The notes: a model not told the origin generated them from the sequence alone. 64,000 nt of DNA from Ruegeria sp. Alg231-54 (GCF_900143525.1 NZ_FREZ01000014.1:1-64000); one strand, 5' to 3'. Shown: positions 25,993 through 35,018, counted from the stretch's first letter. A program made the numbers and translations.

Positions 25993-26949
25993 ATGAGCGA
26001 CGCAAGCATCAATGCCAGCACAGTAAGCGCCCAATCCCACGCGGATGAGGCCAGCTTTGGCGATTTCTTTGCCTTGCTGAAGCCGCGCGTGATGTCGCTG
26101 GTCGTGTTCACCGCTTTGGTCGGCCTTCTTGCGGCACCGGTCCCTGTTCATCCATTCGTCGGCTTTTGCGCCATCCTGTTCATCGCCATTGGCGGTGGCG
26201 CATCCGGCGCTTTGAACATGTGGTGGGACGCCGATATCGACCGCGTGATGAAGCGTACCAAAGGCCGACCGATCCCCTCTGGCAAGGTCCAGGAGGGTGA
26301 GGCGATGGCAATCGGGCTGGCCCTGTCGGGGCTGTCCGTTATTATGCTGGGTCTGGCAACCAACTGGTTTGCTGGCGTTTTCCTGGCCTTCACGATCTTT
26401 TTCTACGTTGTCGTCTATACGATGTGGCTGAAACGCTCGACGCCGCAGAACATCGTAATCGGCGGCGCGGCAGGGGCTTTTCCGCCGGTTATCGGCTGGG
26501 TTGCTGCAACCGGGTCGATGTCGATCGAGCCGTGGTTGATGTTTGCCCTGACCTTCATGTGGACCCCACCGCATTTCTGGGCGCTGGCGCTGTTCATGCG
26601 CTCGGATTACGACGATGCGGGTGTTCCGATGCTGACCGTCACACATGGTCGCCGCGCCACGCGCTGGCACATTCTGGTATATACCGGGCTGCTGGCCATG
26701 CTGGCTGTTGGAACCGCATTCTCGGGTATTGGCGGTCCGATATACCTGACAGTCGCTGTGGTCTTGAACGCGCTGTTCCTGCGCGGAGCGTGGCAGATTT
26801 CGCGCCGGAACGAGGATGACTCCGAGGCCGACAATTTCAAGGTCGAACGCGCGTTCTTCAAGCTGTCGCTGCTGTATCTGTTCCTGCATTTCGGTGCTAT
26901 CTTGGTCGAAGCACTGCTGAAACCCTATGGGTTAGGAGGTTGGTCATGA
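25993..26949 (+). CDS. ctaB: Protoheme IX farnesyltransferase (heme O synthase)
   Basis: A 318-residue UbiA-family membrane prenyltransferase that converts heme B to heme O on the way to heme A for the aa3 oxidase. Diphosphate-binding motifs NMWWDADIDRVMKRTKGRP (about residue 76) and the second Asp-rich loop (MRSDYDDAGVPML) are clear, with about eight or nine membrane segments. GAAGGACCGG precedes the ATG. It overlaps the next small gene by ATGA. Confidence 0.95.
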   Translation: MSDASINASTVSAQSHADEASFGDFFALLKPRVMSLVVFTALVGLLAAPVPVHPFVGFCAILFIAIGGGASGALNMWWDADIDRVMKRTKGRPIPSGKVQEGEAMAIGLALSGLSVIMLGLATNWFAGVFLAFTIFFYVVVYTMWLKRSTPQNIVIGGAAGAFPPVIGWVAATGSMSIEPWLMFALTFMWTPPHFWALALFMRSDYDDAGVPMLTVTHGRRATRWHILVYTGLLAMLAVGTAFSGIGGPIYLTVAVVLNALFLRGAWQISRRNEDDSEADNFKVERAFFKLSLLYLFLHFGAILVEALLKPYGLGGWS

Positions 26950-27107
26950 GCCTGCGCAAGAGCCACGAACTTCACCAACGCCGGTTCAGCCGTAACCTTG
27001 GGGTCGGCCTGACGCTGGCTGCCTTTATCGTGATCATATTTGGTCTGACGGTCGTAAAGGTTTCAGGAACAGATTTCAGCTTGGCGACGCAAGAGGTACA
27101 GAACTGA
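26946..27107 (+). CDS. Small single-span membrane protein of the cytochrome oxidase operon
   Basis: A 53-codon frame: basic, soluble N-terminus (MSLRKSHELHQRRFSRNLG), one membrane segment (about residues 19-39, VGLTLAAFIVIIFGLTVV) and a short polar tail. The ATG overlaps the ctaB stop (ATGA) and GGAGG lies just upstream (about 26936); the stop overlaps the ctaG ATG (TGATG). This tight coupling on both sides shows that it is a real gene. Small proteins at this place are common in Rhodobacterales and are usually just called oxidase assembly or hypothetical protein. Function is not known from sequence. Confidence 0.85.
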   Translation: MSLRKSHELHQRRFSRNLGVGLTLAAFIVIIFGLTVVKVSGTDFSLATQEVQN

Positions 27108-27682
27108 TGGCTCTGTCAGGTCCGCAGAAAACTGTTGCGCAGACAGTTGGCGTGGTTGTCCTAATGGGCAGTCTGGCGTGGGCATCCGTTCCGTTTTACG
27201 ATTGGTTCTGCCGCGTCACCGGTTTTGGTGGCACCACCGGTGTTGCTGCGACTGCGCCCGAGGATATTCTGGATCGCAAGGTTACCGTCCGCTTTGACGC
27301 CTCGAAGGCGAAAGACATGGCGTGGGAATTCAAGCCAGTCGTGCGCGAGATGGAAGTGCGCATTGGCGAAACCGGACTGGCCTTTTACGAAGCCTACAAC
27401 CCGACCGACCGCCCCATTGCCGGGCAGGCGTCCTACAACGTGACACCGTATTCGGCCGGCGGGTACTTTCAGAAAATCGCCTGTTTCTGCTTTGAAGAGC
27501 AGGTGCTGCAACCCGGTGAACGTGTTGAGATGCCGGTCACCTTTTTCGTCGACCCTGAATTGGTCGAGGATCTTGAAGCTAAGTATGTTCATACGATTAC
27601 ACTGTCGTATACATTCTACGAAATTGACCTGCCCGAGGGCGTTGCCGCCCTTGAGACGCAGGCTGATATAACAACGAACTAA
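27107..27682 (+). CDS. ctaG: Cytochrome c oxidase assembly protein CtaG (Cox11)
   Basis: A 191-residue copper chaperone that inserts CuB into subunit I. One N-terminal membrane anchor (about residues 11-30), then a periplasmic immunoglobulin-like domain with the copper-binding CFCFEEQ motif (about residue 124-130) and the conserved MPVTFFVDPEL. It starts inside the stop of the preceding small gene. Confidence 0.95.
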   Translation: MALSGPQKTVAQTVGVVVLMGSLAWASVPFYDWFCRVTGFGGTTGVAATAPEDILDRKVTVRFDASKAKDMAWEFKPVVREMEVRIGETGLAFYEAYNPTDRPIAGQASYNVTPYSAGGYFQKIACFCFEEQVLQPGERVEMPVTFFVDPELVEDLEAKYVHTITLSYTFYEIDLPEGVAALETQADITTN

Positions 27683-27704
27683 CGCCTGTAGGTGAGGGAC
27701 GCTG

Positions 27705-28520
27705 ATGGCACACGCAAAAAACCATGATTATCACATTCTGGCCCCGTCGATCTGGCCTCTGATCGGCGCGATCGGCGGCTTTGTGATGCTGTTCGGAGCC
27801 GTCCTGTGGATGCACGGGGTTACCTCGTGGATGTTCTGGGCCGGCCTGGTGGCCGTTCTTTACACCATGTTCGCATGGTGGTCCGAGGTTGTGGTCGAGA
27901 GCCGCCAGGGCGATCACACACCGGTTGTCCGCATCGGCCTGCGCTATGGCTTCATCCTGTTCGTTATGTCCGAGGTGATGTTCTTCTTTGCCTGGTTCTG
28001 GTCGTTCTTCAAACATCGCATGTACCCGATGTACGACTATGCCGGTACCGAATACATCCAACCTGACATTCATGCGGTTGACCCGTTCCACCTGCCGCTG
28101 ATCAACACTCTGGTCCTGCTGCTGTCGGGCTGTGCGATCACCTGGGCGCACCACGCGCTGGTGCACGGCAATGATCGCAAGGCGCTGGTGCAAGGGCTGG
28201 CCATCGGTATCGCTCTGGGTGTCGCGTTCACCGGTCTGCAGGCATTTGAATACTATGAGCTGCTGGCGCATGAAGGCTGGAAATTCGGCGGTGATCAGTT
28301 CTATTCGAACTTCTTCATGGCAACCGGCTTTCACGGTTTCCACGTTCTTATCGGTACCATCTTCCTGTCAGTGTGCTTAATCAGGGCGCTCAAGGGTGAC
28401 TTCACGCCTGAGAAACACGTCGGGTTTGAGGCGGCTGCCTGGTACTGGCACTTCGTTGACGTTGTCTGGCTGTTCCTGTTCTTCGCAGTATACATCTGGG
28501 GCCAGGCGCCGTTGATGTAG
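27705..28520 (+). CDS. ctaE: Cytochrome c oxidase subunit III
   Basis: A 271-residue integral membrane protein with seven predicted spans, and the typical stretches HNYHIL-like N-terminus, [14 protein letters not shown] and [11 protein letters not shown], ending [15 protein letters not shown]. It stabilises subunit I and supports proton uptake. GTGAGGGACGCTG precedes the start. A terminator follows the gene. Confidence 0.96.
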   Translation: MAHAKNHDYHILAPSIWPLIGAIGGFVMLFGAVLWMHGVTSWMFWAGLVAVLYTMFAWWSEVVVESRQGDHTPVVRIGLRYGFILFVMSEVMFFFAWFWSFFKHRMYPMYDYAGTEYIQPDIHAVDPFHLPLINTLVLLLSGCAITWAHHALVHGNDRKALVQGLAIGIALGVAFTGLQAFEYYELLAHEGWKFGGDQFYSNFFMATGFHGFHVLIGTIFLSVCLIRALKGDFTPEKHVGFEAAAWYWHFVDVVWLFLFFAVYIWGQAPLM

Positions 28521-28544
28521 CGCCAGACGGGCGAACAAATTGCA

Positions 28545-28574
28545 AAAGCCGCCCTTTTGGGGCGGCTTTTTCTC
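28545..28574 (+). terminator. Terminator of the cta operon
   Basis: AAAGCCGCCC (28545-28554) pairs with GGGCGGCTTT (28560-28569), followed by TTTCT. A second inverted repeat, GGGGCGC/GCGCCCC at 28580-28599, follows at once. Together they likely separate the oxidase operon from surf1-thrC. Confidence 0.85.
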
Positions 28575-28690
28575 TATTCGGGGCGCAAGATTGCGCCCCA
28601 TACAATTGCAAGGTTGCCTTTCTGCGGCTGCAGCCCTTAACAAGACGCCGGCTCTTGCAGAGCCTTCGAACAACACAACCTGGTCCTGAC

Positions 28691-29368
28691 ATGCGCCGCA
28701 TTCTCTTTCTGATGATCTTTGGCATTGCCGGTCTGGCGATCCTTGTGTCGCTGGGTGTCTGGCAAATGCAGCGGTTGGCGTGGAAACAAGGCGTTTTAGC
28801 CGAAATTGAAAATCGGATTTCAGCCGATCCGGTTGATTTGCCTGACACCGTGTTGCCTGATGCTGATAAGTACCTGCCGGTCACAATTGCGGGCGAGATC
28901 GAGCCGGGCGAGATCCACGTTCTTGTCTCGGTCAAACAGGTTGGGGCGGGCTATCGCATCATCCAGTCTTTTAGCACAAATGACCGGACAATTCTTGTGG
29001 ACCGGGGCTTTGTTCCTGTGACCGCGAAGCACGATCAAAGGCTGAATGGACCGATGGAGATTACTGGAAATCTGCACTGGCCGGTCGAAATTGACGGCTA
29101 CACGCCTGAGCCGGATATTGACGACAATATATGGTTTGCCCGCGATGTACCGAACCTGGCCGCCGCACTTGGGGCTGAGCCTGTTCTGCTAATCGCGCGG
29201 TCGCAAACCGACCCCAACATTACACCCTTGCCTGTTTCGGTGACGGGTATCCCGAATGATCACTTGCAATATGCAATAACATGGTTTGGCCTGGCTTTGG
29301 TCTGGGCCGCGATGACCGGATATTTTCTGTGGCGCAGCCGCGCCCCTTCTGAGAGTGACGCGACATGA
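28691..29368 (+). CDS. SURF1-family oxidase assembly protein
   Basis: A 225-residue membrane protein that helps insert heme A into cytochrome oxidase. Two membrane segments, one at the N-terminus (residues 3-20) and one at the C-terminus (about 195-213), flank a periplasmic domain. The family motif LGVWQMQRLAWKQGVL follows the first span. ATG at 28691 is preferred over TTG at 28655. The stop overlaps the thrC start (ATGA). It is placed after the cta terminator, so it may have its own promoter in the 120-base gap. Confidence 0.92.
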   Translation: MRRILFLMIFGIAGLAILVSLGVWQMQRLAWKQGVLAEIENRISADPVDLPDTVLPDADKYLPVTIAGEIEPGEIHVLVSVKQVGAGYRIIQSFSTNDRTILVDRGFVPVTAKHDQRLNGPMEITGNLHWPVEIDGYTPEPDIDDNIWFARDVPNLAAALGAEPVLLIARSQTDPNITPLPVSVTGIPNDHLQYAITWFGLALVWAAMTGYFLWRSRAPSESDAT

Positions 29369-30753
29369 AATACATCTCGACCCGCGGGCAGGCGCCCGAA
29401 CTGACGTTTGAAGAGGCGATGCTGACCGGATTGGCTCGTGACGGTGGTCTGTACCTGCCTGCCGAGATCCCGGTGATGACGCAGGATGAGATCGCGGCAC
29501 TGGCCGGACTGCCCTTTGAGGAAATCGCGTTCCGGGTGATGTGGCCCTATGTCAGCGGATCTTTCGGTAAGAGTGAGTTCAAAGAGATCATCGGCCGCGC
29601 CTACGAAGGCTTCGGCCATGACGCCCGCGCGCCATTGAAGCAGTTGAACAAAAACCACTTCCTGTTGGAGCTGTTCCACGGGCCGACCTTGGCCTTCAAA
29701 GACTTCGCCATGCAGCTGATCGGTCAGCTGTTTCAGGTGGCGCTGAAGCGCCGTGGCGACCGTGTGACCATCGTTGGAGCGACCAGCGGTGACACCGGAT
29801 CGGCTGCGATTGAAGCGTTCCGGGGGCTCGACGCCGTGGACGTGTTCATCCTGTTCCCGCATGGCCGAGTTTCTGAAGTGCAGCGTCGGCAGATGACGAC
29901 ACCTGCGGACAGCAACGTGCATGCGTTGGCCGTGGACGGCGATTTTGACGATTGTCAGGCCGCGCTGAAGGACATGTTCAACGACTTCGACTTCCGCGAC
30001 GGCGTGAAGCTGGCTGGCGTGAATTCGATCAACTTTGCCCGTGTTCTGGCGCAGATCGTCTACTACTTTTCCGCTGCTGTCAGCCTCGGCGCACCGCATC
30101 GCAAGGTCAGCTTTACGGTGCCGACAGGTAATTTCGGTGACATCTTCGCGGGCTACCTTGCAAAGCGCATGGGCCTGCCAATTGACCGTCTGGTTGTCGC
30201 AACCAATCAGAACGACATTCTGCACCGTTGCCTGTCGGGCGAGGGGTACTTTAAGGGCGACACCATTCCCTCGATTAGCCCGTCGATGGACATTCAGGTC
30301 AGTTCGAACTTTGAGCGTGCGCTCTATTATGCGTATGGCGAGGATGGCGGCGCCGTCGCGCAGTTGATGGATGAATTGAAGAACGGCGGCTTCAATGTCA
30401 GCCAGGGCGCAATGGAAGCGCTGCGCGAAAGCTTTGACTCGGGCCGTGTATCCGAGGATGAGACGTTGGCGACAATCAAGTCCACTCTGACCCACAGTGC
30501 GGAACTGGTTTGCCCGCATACCGCCGTGGGCATCAAAGTTGCAGAAGAACATCGCGCGGCCGACGTTCCGATGATCACACTGGCCACCGCGCACCCCGCA
30601 AAATTTCCGGCAGCGGTCGAGAAGGCAAGCGGCACGCATCCGCCTCTTCCATCCCGCATGTCTGATCTGTATGAACGTCCGGAACGGGTGACCCGCATCG
30701 CCAACGATCTGGGCACTCTCGAGGATCATATCAGAAGGCATATCGCTGAGTGA
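29365..30753 (+). CDS. thrC: Threonine synthase
   Basis: A 462-residue PLP enzyme that converts O-phosphohomoserine to threonine. The PLP-binding Lys is in GPTLAFKDFAMQ (about residue 112), the phosphate loop in VGATSGDTGSAAIEAF and VPTGNFGDIFAGY. The length and the N-terminal YISTRGQAPELTFEEA belong to the longer fungal/proteobacterial type. The gene overlaps surf1 at its start and the M16 peptidase at its end (GTGA), so all are translationally coupled. Confidence 0.95.
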   Translation: MKYISTRGQAPELTFEEAMLTGLARDGGLYLPAEIPVMTQDEIAALAGLPFEEIAFRVMWPYVSGSFGKSEFKEIIGRAYEGFGHDARAPLKQLNKNHFLLELFHGPTLAFKDFAMQLIGQLFQVALKRRGDRVTIVGATSGDTGSAAIEAFRGLDAVDVFILFPHGRVSEVQRRQMTTPADSNVHALAVDGDFDDCQAALKDMFNDFDFRDGVKLAGVNSINFARVLAQIVYYFSAAVSLGAPHRKVSFTVPTGNFGDIFAGYLAKRMGLPIDRLVVATNQNDILHRCLSGEGYFKGDTIPSISPSMDIQVSSNFERALYYAYGEDGGAVAQLMDELKNGGFNVSQGAMEALRESFDSGRVSEDETLATIKSTLTHSAELVCPHTAVGIKVAEEHRAADVPMITLATAHPAKFPAAVEKASGTHPPLPSRMSDLYERPERVTRIANDLGTLEDHIRRHIAE

Positions 30754-32012
30754 CTGTCAGACAAGACCAACTGAAGAACGGATTTCGTATCGTCAGTGAA
30801 CATATGCCGGGGTTGCAATCGGCGGCCATCGGCATCTGGGTGACCGCCGGTGGGCGGCACGAGCGGATTGAACAGAACGGTATTGCGCATTTCCTTGAGC
30901 ATATGGCTTTCAAGGGAACCCAGCGCCGTTCAGCTTTGCAAATCGCCGAGGCGATTGAGGACGTGGGCGGATATATCAACGCCTACACTTCGCGCGAAGT
31001 GACGGCTTATTACGCGCGTGTTCTCAAAGACGATGTGGCGCTGGCGATGGATGTCATCGGTGACATCGTTCTGAACCCGATCTTCGACCCGCGTGAGATC
31101 GAAGTTGAACGCGGTGTGATCCTACAGGAAATCGGTCAGGCCTATGACACGCCCGACGATGTGATCTTTGATTGGTTGCAAGAGCAGAGCTATCACGATC
31201 AACCGCTGGGTCGAACCATTCTGGGTCCGACCGAACGGGTCAGTGCGTTTTCGCGCGAAGATTTGTCCGGGTTTGTGGCTGAACACTATGGTCCTGAGCA
31301 GATGATCCTGTCTGCTGCTGGTGCCGTTGATCACGATGCGCTGATGAAAACCGCTGAGGCGTTGTTTGGCCATCTTAAACCCTGCAAGGGGTTGATCCCG
31401 GAAACCGCCCGTTTCACTGGCGGCGAAGCGCGGCAGGAGAAAGAGCTGGAACAGGCCCATTTCGCGCTGGCGCTGGAAAGCCCCGGCTATCGCGACGATG
31501 CGATCTATACCGCACAGATTTATTCGACGGCGCTGGGCGGCGGCATGTCCTCTCGCCTGTTCCAGGAAGTGCGCGAAACACGCGGGTTGTGCTACACGAT
31601 CTTTGCGCAGACCGGAGCTTATGCCGATACCGGCACGACGACGATTTACGCCGGAACGTCAGCAGATCAGGTGGCAGAGCTGGCCAGCATAACGATTGAT
31701 GAGATGAAGCGCGCCGCCGAAGACATGAGCGCCGAAGAGGTTGCCCGCGCCCGCGCGCAGATGAAAGCCGGTATGCTGATGGGGCTGGAAAGCCCGTCGA
31801 ACCGGGCGGAACGTCTGGCGCGTTTGGTGCAGATCTGGGACCGGGTTCCCTCGCTTGAGGATGCCGTGGCCAAGATCGACGCCGTCAGCACCGAAGATGT
31901 GCGTGCCTTCGCCGAGCAGATGGCAGTGCAGGCCCCTGCTGCGCTGGCGCTTTACGGTCCTGTCTCGGGCGCACCCACGCTGGCGCAATTGCAGGAGAGG
32001 CGTGCGGCGTGA
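30750..32012 (+). CDS. M16-family zinc peptidase (mitochondrial processing peptidase-like)
   Basis: A 420-residue single-unit M16B peptidase. The inverted zinc motif HFLEH (HxxEH, about residue 48-52) and the distal Glu in VERGVILQEI are present, so it should be active. The C-terminal homologous half has the YSTALGGGMSSRLFQEVRE segment. The family is related to the beta subunit of mitochondrial processing peptidase. The start is GTG within the thrC stop. The native substrate is unknown. Confidence 0.92.
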   Translation: MTVRQDQLKNGFRIVSEHMPGLQSAAIGIWVTAGGRHERIEQNGIAHFLEHMAFKGTQRRSALQIAEAIEDVGGYINAYTSREVTAYYARVLKDDVALAMDVIGDIVLNPIFDPREIEVERGVILQEIGQAYDTPDDVIFDWLQEQSYHDQPLGRTILGPTERVSAFSREDLSGFVAEHYGPEQMILSAAGAVDHDALMKTAEALFGHLKPCKGLIPETARFTGGEARQEKELEQAHFALALESPGYRDDAIYTAQIYSTALGGGMSSRLFQEVRETRGLCYTIFAQTGAYADTGTTTIYAGTSADQVAELASITIDEMKRAAEDMSAEEVARARAQMKAGMLMGLESPSNRAERLARLVQIWDRVPSLEDAVAKIDAVSTEDVRAFAEQMAVQAPAALALYGPVSGAPTLAQLQERRAA

Positions 32013-32596
32013 TGCTGTTGGGCAGACGCAAGCTGAAACTTGAAACCGAGCGCCTGAGCTTGCGCCCGCCCGCGCATTCCGACTTTAACGACTGGGCGGC
32101 GCTACGGCGCGCGTCACAGGAATACCTAACGCCGTGGGAGCCGATCTGGGCCAAGGATCACCTAAGCCGCAAGTCCTTTACCAACAGGGTTTATTGGGCG
32201 CAGCGCTCCGTGGCCGGTGGGACGGCGATCCCACTGTTTTTGTTCCGTCGCACGGATGATGTGCTTTTGGGGGCCATCACGCTGGACAATGTCCGTCGCG
32301 GCCCGGCGCAGGCAGGAACCTTGGGATATTGGACGGGCCAGTCTTTTGCCCGTCAGGGTTACATGCGCGAGGCCATTGGTGCGATCGTTCATCACGCATT
32401 TACCCGACTGGACCTGAGCCGGATCGAGGCCGCTTGCCTGCCCGAGAACAAACCATCACGTGGGTTGCTGGAAAGTTCGGGGTTTAAATACGAGGGCGTT
32501 GCGCAGTCGTACCTGCAGATCAACGGGCGTTGGAGGACGCATGTGTTGTATGCCAGTTTGCGCTCGGACCGGCGCGGAAAGACGGACGCGGGGTAG
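32012..32596 (+). CDS. GNAT N-acetyltransferase (RimJ/RimL-like)
   Basis: A 194-residue acetyl-CoA-dependent transferase. LETERLSLRPPAHSDF at the N-terminus and the acetyl-CoA loop SFARQGYMREAIGAIV (about residue 115), then ACLPENKPSRGLLESSGF, are typical of the RimJ/RimL subgroup that acetylates protein N-termini or small molecules. I start at ATG 32012; GTG at 32009, which repeats the GTGA overlap of the gene upstream, is equally plausible. GGAGAGG lies upstream. It is last of the surf1-thrC-M16 run. Confidence 0.88.
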   Translation: MLLGRRKLKLETERLSLRPPAHSDFNDWAALRRASQEYLTPWEPIWAKDHLSRKSFTNRVYWAQRSVAGGTAIPLFLFRRTDDVLLGAITLDNVRRGPAQAGTLGYWTGQSFARQGYMREAIGAIVHHAFTRLDLSRIEAACLPENKPSRGLLESSGFKYEGVAQSYLQINGRWRTHVLYASLRSDRRGKTDAG

Positions 32597-32615
32597 GCGC
32601 CGTTGCAGTGTCATT

Positions 32616-32680
32616 GGGGGCTCTGCCCCCGTCGCGGCATGCCGCGTCTTCCCCGGGGTATTTTTAGCCAGATGAACAAG
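32616..32680. repeat. Rhodobacteraceae-type intergenic hairpin element
   Basis: Three successive palindromes: GGGGGCTCTGCCCCC (32616-32630), CGCGGCATGCCGCG (32633-32646) and CCCCGGGG (32651-32658), then TATTTTTAGCCAGATGAA. I recall near-identical elements between many genes in Roseobacter and Rhodobacter genomes. Here it follows the acetyltransferase gene and can act as its terminator, with the T-run at 32661-32665. Confidence 0.7.
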
Positions 32681-32718
32681 GGGCATGACTTAGCGAGCGC
32701 TTGCGCTACAATTCGGGC

Positions 32719-33537
32719 ATGCGGTGGATTGTTGTAGGGCTGATGATGATTGCGGGCGGGGCTGTGGCGCAGGAGCGGCGGCCGAGCCATTGCATTGCCA
32801 TCGCGGATGCCGCACCGGGGATTGAGTATATTCACAAAGCAGCCTGGCAGGATCCGGTGCCCGAGTTTTCGGTTCGGATCAGCTATATCGCTCATGCGTC
32901 GTTTATGATTCAGACGCAGGATGGGTTGAACGCGGTGACGGACTTCACCGGTTTCATCGGCAGCGCGGATCTGATCCCGGACGTAGTGACGATGAATCAT
33001 GCCCACGGCACCCATTGGACCGCCCACCCGGATCCTGCAATCCCGAATGTATTGCCGGGGTGGGGCGAGTTTGGGCAGGGGATCGAACACTATCTTGATC
33101 TGGGAGAGATGCTGATACGCAATGTCTCGACCGATATTCGATCCTCTTATGGCGGTGTGGAAGAGCGCGGGAATTCGATCTTTGTGTTCGAAGTTGAAGG
33201 GCTGTGCATAGGCCATCTGGGTCACCTGCATCATGTGCCGTCGGATGAACAATTTGCCGCCCTGGGGCGTTTGGATGTTGTGATGGCTGCGGTGGATGGT
33301 GGAACGACGATGCCGCTGCCGGAAATGATCACGGTTTTGAAGCGGCTGAAAAGCTCTGTCATCATTCCAATGCACTGGTTTTCCAGTTTCTCACTGGACC
33401 GTTTTCTGGTCGATATCCGCAACGACTTCCCCGTTGAGCGCAAAGGTGTGTCCGAGATCACCGTGTCTCTGCGCACGTTACCTGATCGCCCGACGGTCGT
33501 GGTGCTTGAGCCGCAATACCTCATCGAACTGGAATAA
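32719..33537 (+). CDS. Exported MBL-fold metallo-hydrolase with altered metal motif
   Basis: A 272-residue protein with a signal peptide (MRWIVVGLMMIAGGAVAQ). The metallo-beta-lactamase fold is suggested by YIAHASFMIQTQDGLNAVTDF, NHAHGTHW, GHLGHLHHVPSDEQ, AAVDGGTTMP and IPMHWFSSF. The usual HxHxDH reads HAHGTH, with Thr in place of the Asp that binds the second metal. It may bind one metal or have changed activity. It begins after an intergenic repeat and is separate from the next gene by 38 bases. ATG at 32719 fits the signal peptide; the frame opens at TTG 32701. Substrate unknown. Confidence 0.82.
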   Translation: MRWIVVGLMMIAGGAVAQERRPSHCIAIADAAPGIEYIHKAAWQDPVPEFSVRISYIAHASFMIQTQDGLNAVTDFTGFIGSADLIPDVVTMNHAHGTHWTAHPDPAIPNVLPGWGEFGQGIEHYLDLGEMLIRNVSTDIRSSYGGVEERGNSIFVFEVEGLCIGHLGHLHHVPSDEQFAALGRLDVVMAAVDGGTTMPLPEMITVLKRLKSSVIIPMHWFSSFSLDRFLVDIRNDFPVERKGVSEITVSLRTLPDRPTVVVLEPQYLIELE

Positions 33538-33575
33538 GGCTTGTCGGGACGTCGGGACTTGGGCAAGGAAAGGGT

Positions 33576-34991
33576 ATGAAACTGAACCCTGCCGATGACA
33601 TTCTTGCCCAGTCGATCCGTGCTGCCTTGGGCGACGATGTTCTGCACCCCGTTGAGGAACGATATCTAGAGGAGCCGCGCCGCAGGTTTGCGGGCCATGT
33701 GGGCGTTCTGGCGCTACCGAGGTCGGTGGAACAGGTTTCGACGCTCGTTCGGCTCGCCTCGGATGCTTCGGTTCCCGTCGTGCCTTATGGCGGCGGCACC
33801 GGCTTGGTTGGCGGGCAGGTGATGGTCGAAGGTCCGGCCCCGTTGCTTATTTCTCTGGAGCGGATGTCAGCCATCCGGGCGGTTTATCCGACCGAGAACA
33901 TTCTTATCGCCGAGGCCGGTGCCATTCTGGCCGATGTTCAGGCTGCTGCGGAAGAAGCTGATCGATTGTTCCCGTTGGCATTGGCGGCGCAAGGGTCTTG
34001 CCGGATCGGTGGAAATCTTGCGACGAATGCGGGTGGCGTCAATGTATTGCGCTATGGCAATGCGCGTGACCTGTGTCTTGGGTTGGAAGCAGTTCTTCCG
34101 AATGGTGAAATCTGGCACGGCCTCAGCCGTTTGCGCAAGGACAACACTGGGTATGATCTGCGCAACCTGCTGATCGGGGCGGAAGGTACACTGGGGATCA
34201 TCACAGCCGCGTCGTTGAAGCTGTACCCGCAGCCGGCCGAAACCGGCACAGCGATGTTCCAGGTGGCCTCTCCGGATGCTGCCATTGAATTGCTGGCGCT
34301 GGCACGCGATCAGGTGGGCGAGGGGGTCAGCACCTTTGAGCTGATCCACAAGCAAGGCCTGCAATTCTTGTCCGAGGTTTTGCCCGATATCCGCCAGCCC
34401 TTTGACGTCCAGCCTGAATGGATGGTGCTTATTGAATTGGGCCTTTCTGGCAGTGCGTCACCGTCAGACGCGCTGATGGCGCTGTTCGAGGCTGCAGAAG
34501 CGCGCGGGTTTGTAGCTGATGCGGTCGTAGCTCAAAGCGAAGCGCAACGAATGGAACTTTGGGCGGTGCGTGAGCATATCCCTGAGGCCAACCGATTGAT
34601 CGGTTCGGTCTCAAGCCATGATATCTCGGTCCCGATTTCGGATATCCCAGCGTTTATCAAGCGTGGGTCCGAGGTGGTGAATTCGTTGGGGACATTCCGT
34701 ATCAATTGCTTCGGACATTTGGGTGACGGCAATCTGCATTACAACGTGTTTCCGCCGCAGGGGCACAGCCGCGCGGAATATGATGCCCAGCGGCATAGTG
34801 TAAAGCGCGCGGTGCATGATCTGGTGCATGAGTTCAGTGGCTCGATTAGCGCTGAACACGGCATAGGGCGTTTGAAAACGGATGATCTAAGTCGCTATGG
34901 CGATCCGATAAAGCTATCTGCGATGCGTGCTATCAAAGCTGCCCTTGATCCAAAAGGAATCATGAATCCGGGAGCCGTTCTAAAGGCGTAG
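33576..34991 (+). CDS. FAD-linked oxidase (D-2-hydroxyacid dehydrogenase family)
   Basis: A 471-residue flavoprotein. FAD-binding type 4 domain (about residues 45-220) with PYGGGTGLVGGQV and NLATNAGGVNVLRYGNARDL; C-terminal FAD-oxidase domain ending GHLGDGNLHYNVFPP and SISAEHGIGRLK. The family includes D-lactate, D-2-hydroxyglutarate dehydrogenases and glycolate oxidase subunit GlcD. Overall it resembles the D-2-hydroxyglutarate/D-lactate type, but the substrate cannot be set. AAGGAAAGG precedes the ATG. Confidence 0.88.
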   Translation: MKLNPADDILAQSIRAALGDDVLHPVEERYLEEPRRRFAGHVGVLALPRSVEQVSTLVRLASDASVPVVPYGGGTGLVGGQVMVEGPAPLLISLERMSAIRAVYPTENILIAEAGAILADVQAAAEEADRLFPLALAAQGSCRIGGNLATNAGGVNVLRYGNARDLCLGLEAVLPNGEIWHGLSRLRKDNTGYDLRNLLIGAEGTLGIITAASLKLYPQPAETGTAMFQVASPDAAIELLALARDQVGEGVSTFELIHKQGLQFLSEVLPDIRQPFDVQPEWMVLIELGLSGSASPSDALMALFEAAEARGFVADAVVAQSEAQRMELWAVREHIPEANRLIGSVSSHDISVPISDIPAFIKRGSEVVNSLGTFRINCFGHLGDGNLHYNVFPPQGHSRAEYDAQRHSVKRAVHDLVHEFSGSISAEHGIGRLKTDDLSRYGDPIKLSAMRAIKAALDPKGIMNPGAVLKA

Positions 34992-35018
34992 GCGCGGCCC
35001 ATTTAGTACAGGCCGCGC
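34992..35018. terminator. Hairpin shared by the FAD oxidase and fasciclin genes
   Basis: GCGCGGCC (34992-34999) pairs with GGCCGCGC (35011-35018) over an 11-base loop, directly after the plus-strand stop and 8 bases after the minus-strand stop. No T-tract on either side. Confidence 0.5.

Noticed and set aside
29260..30741. A 493-codon open frame antisense to thrC
   Set aside because: It mirrors thrC codon bias in a GC-rich genome; the translation has many Arg/His/Gln and no domain. Same for long frames opposite ctaB (25819-26889), topA (20167-21327) and valS (62137-63372).
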